Below, piece by piece: positions 1-4,562 of a stretch of 6,125 nucleotides of DNA. The DNA comes from Acidobacteriota bacterium (GTDB lineage: Bacteria; Acidobacteriota; Blastocatellia; Pyrinomonadales; Pyrinomonadaceae). The notes under the pieces are model-generated. The model worked only from the letters and a program-made list of their open reading frames with translations, ran no database searches and had not been told where the DNA came from. The DNA lies in the NCBI GenBank assembly GCA_024640445.1, contig JAHEEZ010000001.1:35288-41412 (forward strand), read 5' to 3'. Made by a program: the position numbers and the translations under genes. Every line of letters starts with the position of its first letter. Positions within the stretch are counted from its first letter, which is position 1.

Positions 1-1
1 A

Positions 2-712
2 GCGAAAGAGGCCGATGACGGGACATTTGGAAGATTCGAACATTCGAGCGATTACCATACAAGGCTTCCGTGCCTTGCGTGTCACATACGAGAATCGAAC
101 GCGACGAAGATAAGCTTTCCCGGCCGGGTCGATCATACGCCATGTGCCGGATGCCATACGCTACAGTTTGCGAACAAGAACAGTTCCATTTGCACGATCT
201 GCCATGTTGAACCGGAGAAAGGATCGATGAAGGCATTTCCTCCGCTCCGCAGTTTCGGTGCCAGGTTCGTGCATTCGAGACACTCGAGCACCAACTGTTC
301 AACGTGTCACAAGCCCTCGGGCAAGACGATGACGATCCCAAAGGGCGGAACGGCGCACGCAACCTGTTTCCAGTGCCATTCGTCCAATGCGAGCAATGCA
401 ATGGCCTCTTGCAGCACATGCCATCAACCTGGAGCGGGCAGGATACAAGCCCCCTCTTCAGGAGCAAAGGCTTTCAGGGCGAATTTCAGTCACGCGAAGC
501 ATGCGGCGCAAAAACTGAATTGCAGCAGTTGTCACGCGGTTTTGAAAAGGACATCCGGCAGAAACCAGGTATCCGAACCCGCAACGGTCATGCATTTCCC
601 GAAGCAGGGCACGCTTAGTTGCGGTACGTGCCATAATAATGAAAAGGCTTTCGGAGGCGAGGACTTCGCCGATTGCAAGCGTTGCCACCAGGGCAACAGC
701 TTCAGGTTTTGA
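2..712 (+). CDS. Nonahaem c-type cytochrome, three c7-like trihaem modules (5' end missing)
   Basis: The reading frame is open from the left edge, so the N-terminus and any signal peptide lie outside; 236 codons plus a TGA stop are visible. Nine CXXCH motifs are present: CLACH, CAGCH, CTICH, CSTCH, CFQCH, CSTCH, CSSCH, CGTCH and CKRCH. They fall into three groups of three, each opened by a Phe-x-His...His motif (FEHSSDYH, FVHSRH, FSHAKH), the layout of trihaem cytochrome c7 modules in which these His residues are distal haem ligands. The ATG at 227 is internal: three haem motifs precede it in frame and align with the paralogue at 1557-2492. About half the aligned residues look identical to that paralogue by eye. 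By family it should be a periplasmic or surface electron carrier; its redox partner cannot be read from the sequence. Whether it is a lipoprotein, like its paralogue, is unknown because the start is missing. Confidence 0.93.
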   Translation, partial: AKEADDGTFGRFEHSSDYHTRLPCLACHIRESNATKISFPGRVDHTPCAGCHTLQFANKNSSICTICHVEPEKGSMKAFPPLRSFGARFVHSRHSSTNCSTCHKPSGKTMTIPKGGTAHATCFQCHSSNASNAMASCSTCHQPGAGRIQAPSSGAKAFRANFSHAKHAAQKLNCSSCHAVLKRTSGRNQVSEPATVMHFPKQGTLSCGTCHNNEKAFGGEDFADCKRCHQGNSFRF

Positions 713-754
713 AAATCAGTCGTCCACTCGGCTTGCGAAAAATCACACGCCGGC

Positions 755-770
755 TGTGAAGTATTTCACA
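755..770. promoter_or_regulatory. Perfect 16-bp dyad, candidate activator site
   Basis: TGTGAAGTATTTCACA is a perfect inverted repeat (TGTGAA, 4-base spacer, TTCACA). It fits the CRP-type pattern TGTGA-N6-TCACA and also the TGT-N10-ACA pattern used by NifA-type enhancer-binding proteins. It is centred about 127 bases upstream of the start predicted from the sigma-54-like element at 864-879, a usual distance for an upstream activating sequence. As RNA it could form only a 6-bp hairpin with no T-run, so a terminator for the preceding gene is less likely. Which protein binds is inference. Confidence 0.5.
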
Positions 771-863
771 AACCCGGTCTGAGGCAGGCAGTTTAGGACC
801 ACGCAAGTTGCCGCAAGAGCCTTGTTTTGGGGCTTACGGGGTCTCCGATTGTGGGCCGAGCGA

Positions 864-880
864 TGGCATCGATATTGCAC
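864..880 (+). promoter_or_regulatory. Sigma-54 (RpoN) -24/-12 promoter
   Basis: The sequence TGGCAT-CGATA-TTGCAC matches the RpoN consensus TGGCAC-N5-TTGCA at all but one specified base. GG at 865-866 and GC at 877-878 have the required 10 bases between them. Placing the C of GC at -12 predicts a start near 890 and a leader of about 52 bases before the monohaem cytochrome at 942. A weaker sigma-70 reading overlaps it: ATGGCA at 863-868, a 17-base spacer, and GATAAT at 886-891. I favour sigma-54 because the match is longer and an enhancer-like dyad lies upstream. Confidence 0.6.
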
Positions 881-895
881 GAATTGATAATTACA

Positions 896-911
896 GGGTC
901 TGCAATGACCC
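896..911 (+). promoter_or_regulatory. Small hairpin in the leader of the monohaem cytochrome
   Basis: GGGTC (896-900) pairs with GACCC (907-911) around a 6-base loop. It would lie within a few bases of the 5' end of a transcript started near 890, where a stem can protect mRNA from decay. No T-run follows, so it is not a terminator. Five base pairs could be chance. Confidence 0.3.
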
Positions 912-941
912 ATAGATCACAAGCAGTTTGAGGAGTATAAA

Positions 942-1286
942 ATGAAAACCAATCACTTAAAGATATTTGTAATGACGGCGATAGTTCTCCCCCTTTTGGT
1001 TCTTATGGGCATTAACGCCGGTACATCAACGGTCAGCGCCAGCGCCGAAGACGATGCGGCGGCACTCTATAAGAAAAATACCTGCTTTGCATGTCACAAG
1101 GCCGACGCTTCCAAGTACTTCGATGTGGCTGAAACGGATGAAGCATTGGTAGAGATCATCCTTAAGGGCAAGAAAGGAGAGAAGCCGCCTTACATGCCTG
1201 CATATGAAGCAAAAGGCATCGACGCTGTGAAGGCAGCAGCGCTGGTCGCCTATATGAGAGGTCTCAGATCAGCGGCCGGCGAGTAA
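942..1286 (+). CDS. Small secreted monohaem class I cytochrome c
   Basis: The product has 114 residues. It starts with an export signal: Lys near the N-terminus, a hydrophobic core at about residues 8-24, and a likely signal peptidase I cut after Ala35 in the Ala/Ser-rich stretch ending ASA. The mature part of about 79 residues has one haem motif, CFACH (48-52). Met85 in the PPYMPAY segment is the probable sixth iron ligand, and the C-terminal helix (about 94-108) contains the LVAYMRGL pattern typical of class I cytochromes c. It should be a soluble periplasmic one-electron shuttle, plausibly between membrane quinol oxidases and the multihaem proteins around it. The start is supported by GAGGAG at 930-935, six bases before ATG. 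It sits between two paralogous nonahaem genes, has its own promoter-like element upstream and a hairpin terminator downstream, so it may be a single-gene transcript. Confidence 0.92.
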   Translation: MKTNHLKIFVMTAIVLPLLVLMGINAGTSTVSASAEDDAAALYKKNTCFACHKADASKYFDVAETDEALVEIILKGKKGEKPPYMPAYEAKGIDAVKAAALVAYMRGLRSAAGE

Positions 1287-1321
1287 TCGGCCGTTCCTCC
1301 GATCAGCGGAATTTTCGCTCC

Positions 1322-1363
1322 ATTGTACGGAGGTCGGGCTTGCCTGCCTCCGTACAATTTATT
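1322..1363 (+). terminator. Probable intrinsic terminator after the monohaem cytochrome
   Basis: ATTGTACGGAGG (1322-1333) and CCTCCGTACAAT (1347-1358) form a perfect 12-bp stem around a 13-base loop that can partly pair further. The 3' arm runs into TTTATT. The hairpin is strong but the T-tract is short and interrupted, so termination may be partial. It begins 36 bases after the stop codon at 1284-1286. Confidence 0.65.
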
Positions 1364-1510
1364 AAGGCTCGAACTGTACCCAGATCCCTAAGAACAGGTT
1401 TGCCATTACCCGGCATGACAACAACAACGGTGTTCAACCCGCTGAAGTAGAAACTGTGGAAACGGGAATGACGGTACGAACAGTTGGGCTGACTCGATCT
1501 CGGCAGATGC

Positions 1511-1525
1511 GGCGAAAACATTGCC
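1511..1525 (+). promoter_or_regulatory. Weak sigma-54-like element before the nonahaem lipoprotein gene
   Basis: GGCGAAAACATTGCC keeps GG (1511-1512) and GC (1523-1524) with exactly 10 bases between them, and the TTGC core, but departs from the TGGCAC half. It would start transcription near 1536, leaving a leader of about 20 bases with the ribosome site at 1544-1549. The rest of the gap 1364-1556 shows no clear -10/-35 pair. This is a possible second RpoN target, far less certain than the element at 864. Confidence 0.25.
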
Positions 1526-1543
1526 GATCAAGAAGTATCGGGC

Positions 1544-1549
1544 AGGGAG
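1544..1549 (+). promoter_or_regulatory. Ribosome binding site that fixes the start at 1557
   Basis: AGGGAG lies seven bases before the ATG at 1557. The in-frame TTG at 1521 has no such site. Starting at 1557 also puts a short basic N-terminus directly before the hydrophobic core of the lipoprotein signal. Confidence 0.65.
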
Positions 1550-1556
1550 CCATCGA

Positions 1557-2492
1557 ATGAGTTACGAAGGAAAAGCAAAAAACAGATCCACCTCGATACT
1601 CGCTACCCGGCTCGTCTTGCTGGCGTTAACATTGCTGTTCTTTGGATACGCACTGAGTTCCTGCTCATCGCCGACAGAAGACGCGGTGGTCAATTCAAAT
1701 GTTACTGGCTATGAACCGCTCCCGGCGAATGCAGATAATTCCGGCACGGGCAATGTGAACTCATTGTCGAATATCGCTTCGGATTCGCCTGAGCTGGCTA
1801 ATTTCAAACATAACAATGATTACCATGCGCAACTCTCCTGCCTGATCTGCCATCGGCGCGACACCAACTCTGCCCGCATCAGCCTTCCGGGAAAGGAGAA
1901 TCATTCCCCCTGCATCGGCTGCCACACTCAACAGTTTGCAGATAAGAAGAGCTCGATCTGTACGGTCTGCCATACCGACGCGGAAACCGGCGCGATGAAA
2001 GGATTCCCGCCTTTGCGCAGCTTTAATGTCAGGTTTGAACACTCCAAGCATCGGCGGGCAGCGGATTGCGCAACCTGCCACAAACGGTCCGGAACAGGTG
2101 TCGCACTTTCTATCCCTTCAGGTCAAAACGCCCATTCGACGTGTTTTCAATGTCATACCTCGCAGGCTTCACACAAAATGTCTTCTTGCAGCGTTTGCCA
2201 TCAGCAAGGAAGGCGGACGGCGCCCATACGGGTCTCCAGGACAGCCTTCGCTCGGGGCTTCAGCCATGCGAAACACAAGTCGATGGCCTGTGCAGAGTGC
2301 CATTCTGCCGGGAACGGCAGCCGCGGGAAGCAAATGGGATCGCCGGCAGCTGCGATGCACCAACCCGCAAAAGGCGTGAAGAGTTGTGCCAGCTGCCATA
2401 ACGATGAGCGGGCGTTCGGCGCCGAGGATTTTTCCAGCTGCAAACGCTGTCATACAGGGGACTCTTTCAAGTTTCCTAAGCAGAGGTTGTAA
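1557..2492 (+). CDS. Nonahaem c-type cytochrome lipoprotein, three c7-like trihaem modules
   Basis: The product has 311 residues. Arg/Lys-containing residues 1-18 precede a hydrophobic core (19-33) and a lipobox LSSC, making Cys36 the likely acylated residue. Ser37 follows rather than Asp, so under Escherichia coli rules it would go to the outer membrane. Residues 37-80 form an Asn/Ser-rich tether. Three trihaem modules follow, at about 83-139 (CLICH, CIGCH, CTVCH), 160-215 (CATCH, CFQCH, CSVCH) and 235-299 (CAECH, CASCH, CKRCH). Each opens with a Phe-x-His...His motif: FKHNNDYH, FEHSKH, FSHAKH. Further His residues before the second haem of modules 1 and 2 (His116, His193) and His268 in module 3 are candidate distal ligands, consistent with all-bis-His haems. 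Tandem c7 modules are known from Geobacter dodecahaem proteins such as GSU1996, where they form an elongated haem wire. It is a paralogue of the gene ending at 712. The NapC-like gene begins 76 bases downstream and may be co-transcribed with it. Confidence 0.93.
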   Translation: MSYEGKAKNRSTSILATRLVLLALTLLFFGYALSSCSSPTEDAVVNSNVTGYEPLPANADNSGTGNVNSLSNIASDSPELANFKHNNDYHAQLSCLICHRRDTNSARISLPGKENHSPCIGCHTQQFADKKSSICTVCHTDAETGAMKGFPPLRSFNVRFEHSKHRRAADCATCHKRSGTGVALSIPSGQNAHSTCFQCHTSQASHKMSSCSVCHQQGRRTAPIRVSRTAFARGFSHAKHKSMACAECHSAGNGSRGKQMGSPAAAMHQPAKGVKSCASCHNDERAFGAEDFSSCKRCHTGDSFKFPKQRL

Positions 2493-2520
2493 CGCAGCCT
2501 GTTTTGACCGAAACTAAGAA

Positions 2521-2529
2521 TGCTATAAG
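2521..2529 (+). promoter_or_regulatory. Extended -10 promoter candidate before the NapC-like gene
   Basis: TGCTATAAG combines an extended -10 TGn with TATAAG (five of six to consensus). It predicts a start near 2536 and a leader of about 33 bases. TTGACC at 2504-2509 resembles a -35 box but is only 14 bases away, too close for ordinary use. No terminator separates this gene from the one before, so read-through is also expected. Confidence 0.35.
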
Positions 2530-2568
2530 TCTTGCCCTGGGGGAATTGATCAGGAAACCGGTCCACCT

Positions 2569-4215
2569 ATGAAAAAAGAAGAAGAAGATCTAGAGAACGC
2601 TGAAAATGAAGATAACCCGACCGAGAATGATGCCGGTCAGGGAACGGAAGAAGAGTATACGGCACCAAAGATCCCGAGCCTTTGGCAGAACTATGTCAGC
2701 CTGATGGGAATCGTGATCGCCACGGCCAGCGTCGGAGCGATCATTTTGCTTTTCTTGCTCGAGATGACTGCGTCAACAGAGTCACCTTATCTTGGTATCC
2801 TGATCTATATACTGCTTCCCAGCGCACTCGTATTTGGCATCTTCGTAGTCCTTCTCGGAGGAGTTATAGAACGCCGGCGGCGAAGAAAGCTGACACCGGA
2901 AGAGATCGCTGCGTATCCGATCCTGGATCTCAACGGGCCAAGACGCCGACGGGCCTTCCTGATCTTTCTTGGGGCTGCGTTCATCTTCATCATGGCAAGC
3001 GCGTTCGGAAGCTACAGGGCATACGAATTTACCGAGGGAAACACATTCTGCGGACAGGTCTGCCATACAATGACGCCTGAATATACTGCGTATCAGGCGT
3101 CGTCCCATGCGCGCGTGACCTGTGTTGAATGCCACGTCGGTTCCGGCGCGGATTACTACGTCAAGTCCAAGTTCGAGGGCGTAAGGCAGTTGTGGGCGCT
3201 TACTTCCGGCACTTACCAAAGGCCGATCCCGACACCTGTCCACAACCTGCGCCCGGCGCAGGATACCTGTGAAAAATGCCATTGGCCGGAGAAGTTCTTT
3301 GGAGAGCAGCTAAAGGTCTTCACACACTTCGGATATGACGAAGAAAACACGTTGAATCAAACCCGGCTCCTGATCAGAACAGGAGGCGGAAGCCCGACGG
3401 TGGGGCAGACGGCGGGGATCCACTGGCATATGAATGTTGCCAATGAGGTAACGTACGTTGCGACCGATGACAAGAGGCAAGACATCGTGTGGGTGAGGTT
3501 CAAGCAGGGTAACGGCGACGTCGTAGAGTATACACGGAACGATGCCGGGATGACTCCGGAGCAGATCAAATCATATCCCGCGAGGAAGATGGACTGTGTT
3601 GACTGTCACAATCGACCCGCGCATGTTTACGTAAGTCCGAGCTTTGCTGTCGACCGATCATTCTCAGCCGACAAACTGGACAGATCACTTCCGTATCTGA
3701 AACTCGAATCGGTCAAGGTCCTGTCGAAGAAATACAGGACGACGGACGAGGCTCTGCGCACTATCGAGAAAGAGGTTCCGGAGTATTACAAGACCAATTA
3801 CAGCGAGCTGTACACATCAAAGAGCCGCTCTATAGCTAACGCGGTGAATGAGCTTAAGTGGATATATTCGAGTTACTTCTTCCCGGAGATGAACACCGAC
3901 TGGCAAAGCCACACAAACAACATCGGGCACTACAACTCCCAGGGTTGTTACCGTTGTCATGATGGAAGGCATGTCAGCCCTACCGGGAAGCGTATAAGGA
4001 CTGAGTGCAACATATGCCACACGACTCTTGACCAGACATTCGGCGGAAAAACCATTTCCCCGACGGGAGGTAATTTCCAGCATCCTGTGGACCTGGGCGG
4101 ACAGGAGAAGTACAAGTGCGCAGACTGCCATAAAGGCAACCGTGCTTTCCAGCATCCGGTGAATCTGGGCGATATTTCGAAATTCCAGTGCGTTGAATGC
4201 CACACAAGAAAGTGA
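2569..4215 (+). CDS. NapC/NirT-related membrane octahaem cytochrome c, probable quinol dehydrogenase
   Basis: The product has 548 residues. It begins with a very acidic, disordered-looking stretch (1-36), then membrane segments at about 44-66, 75-100 and 129-148. The loop between the second and third carries RRRRRK and RRRR clusters, which by the positive-inside rule keeps N-terminus and loop cytoplasmic and the haem domain periplasmic. The first haem site is CGQVCH (161-166), a CX3CH spacing. It is followed by Thr-Met168, the CHxM arrangement in which NrfH/NapC proteins use Met as a haem ligand near the quinol site. Seven CXXCH motifs follow: 185 CVECH, 234 CEKCH, 343 CVDCH, 460 CYRCH, 480 CNICH, 517 CADCH and 541 CVECH. 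The family oxidises quinol and passes electrons to periplasmic partners. Ordinary NapC/NrfH proteins have one anchor and four haems, so this is a larger relative. The start has only a weak AGGA 13 bases upstream. A strong terminator at 4284-4319 ends the unit. Confidence 0.88.
   Translation: MKKEEEDLENAENEDNPTENDAGQGTEEEYTAPKIPSLWQNYVSLMGIVIATASVGAIILLFLLEMTASTESPYLGILIYILLPSALVFGIFVVLLGGVIERRRRRKLTPEEIAAYPILDLNGPRRRRAFLIFLGAAFIFIMASAFGSYRAYEFTEGNTFCGQVCHTMTPEYTAYQASSHARVTCVECHVGSGADYYVKSKFEGVRQLWALTSGTYQRPIPTPVHNLRPAQDTCEKCHWPEKFFGEQLKVFTHFGYDEENTLNQTRLLIRTGGGSPTVGQTAGIHWHMNVANEVTYVATDDKRQDIVWVRFKQGNGDVVEYTRNDAGMTPEQIKSYPARKMDCVDCHNRPAHVYVSPSFAVDRSFSADKLDRSLPYLKLESVKVLSKKYRTTDEALRTIEKEVPEYYKTNYSELYTSKSRSIANAVNELKWIYSSYFFPEMNTDWQSHTNNIGHYNSQGCYRCHDGRHVSPTGKRIRTECNICHTTLDQTFGGKTISPTGGNFQHPVDLGGQEKYKCADCHKGNRAFQHPVNLGDISKFQCVECHTRK
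4075..4212 (+). repeat. Tandem 24-residue haem-binding repeat at the C-terminus
   Basis: Residues 503-526 and 527-548 of the NapC-like protein repeat the pattern FQHPV-x-LG ... K-x-x-C-x-x-CH. Each copy carries one His (505, 529) followed by one CXXCH, so each copy could supply one haem plus a distal ligand. The DNA of the two copies is also similar (TTCCAGCATCC at both starts), which suggests a fairly recent internal duplication. The second copy ends just before the stop codon. Confidence 0.8.
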
Positions 4216-4283
4216 ATCGGTTACATTGAAGGGAGCAAGAACGGTTCCCGGAATGTGCGCCTGGTAGAATTGACAATGAACTG

Positions 4284-4319
4284 CCGGCTTCAGTCTTATC
4301 GACTGAAGCCGGTTTTTTT
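4284..4319 (+). terminator. Strong rho-independent terminator after the NapC-like gene
   Basis: CCGGCTTCAGTC (4284-4295) pairs perfectly with GACTGAAGCCGG (4301-4312) around a 5-base loop, followed directly by seven T residues (4313-4319). The opposite strand has no matching T-run, so it acts on + strand transcripts only. It isolates the upstream genes from the cytochrome c/b fusion gene at 4563. Confidence 0.93.
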
Positions 4320-4401
4320 CGTTTCAGCGTCAATCTCCGTTTGCGAGCCGTTTCAGTCCCGTCGCCGCATGAAGAATCCGACCGGCACAGCCCTCCGATG
4401 A

Positions 4402-4443
4402 GTGACCACAGTCACAGTACCCGAAAGCAAAACAGTATAGAAT
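4402..4443 (+). promoter_or_regulatory. CRP/FNR-type dyad with -10 box, candidate class II activated promoter
   Basis: GTGAC-CACA-GTCAC (4402-4415) is a perfect dyad with the 5-4-5 geometry of CRP/FNR-family sites (FNR: TTGAT-N4-ATCAA). TAGAAT at 4438-4443 is a five-of-six -10 box, and no -35 hexamer lies at the expected distance. If transcription starts seven bases after the -10 box, at A4450, the dyad is centred at -41.5, the standard class II activator position. The overlapping TATAGA at 4436-4441 would move this by two bases. The leader to 4563 would be about 113 bases. The identity of the regulator is inference. Confidence 0.5.
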
Positions 4444-4507
4444 TTTCTTAGTCTTAAGGAGTCGTTCAAATTGCGTAAACACTCGTCTTTCCATCTTGAT
4501 AGCGAAG

Positions 4508-4549
4508 AGGCTGATTAAGCCTTTTCATTTAGTAATCAGCCTTAGCTGA
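4508..4549 (+). promoter_or_regulatory. Leader hairpin with mutually exclusive alternative pairings
   Basis: AGGCTGATTA (4508-4517) pairs perfectly with TAATCAGCCT (4533-4542) around a 15-base loop. Each arm also has a local alternative partner. AGGCT (4508-4512) can pair with AGCCT (4518-4522), and TCAGC (4536-4540) can pair with GCTGA (4545-4549). The long stem and the two short stems cannot coexist. The structure ends 13 bases before the ATG at 4563, next to a weak GTGAG ribosome site (4552-4556), so it could affect translation. No T-run follows, so it is not a terminator. It matches no riboswitch class I recognise. Confidence 0.4.
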
Positions 4550-4562
4550 CCGTGAGACGACA

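Noticed and set aside
227..229. ATG as the start of the first cytochrome gene
   Set aside because: The frame is open to the window edge and three CXXCH motifs that align with the paralogue lie upstream, so this Met is internal.
1267..1309. Direct repeat GATCAGCGG at 1267 and 1301
   Set aside because: Nine bases, one copy in the gene end and one just after it, with no flanking structure. Probably chance.
1452..1485. Inverted repeat AACTGT / ACAGTT in the gap before 1557
   Set aside because: Six-base arms with a 22-base spacer are too weak to support a hairpin or operator.
1521..1523. TTG start for the nonahaem lipoprotein
   Set aside because: It has no ribosome site, it lies in a possible promoter element, and the ATG at 1557 has AGGGAG seven bases upstream and gives a better lipoprotein signal.
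2504..2529. TTGACC and TATAAG as a standard -35/-10 pair
   Set aside because: The spacer is only 14 bases. Only the extended -10 part is kept as a candidate.
2782..3282. Long antisense open frame (166 codons) across the NapC-like gene
   Set aside because: It has no recognisable domain and fully overlaps a well-supported multihaem gene. Other antisense frames in the window look the same.
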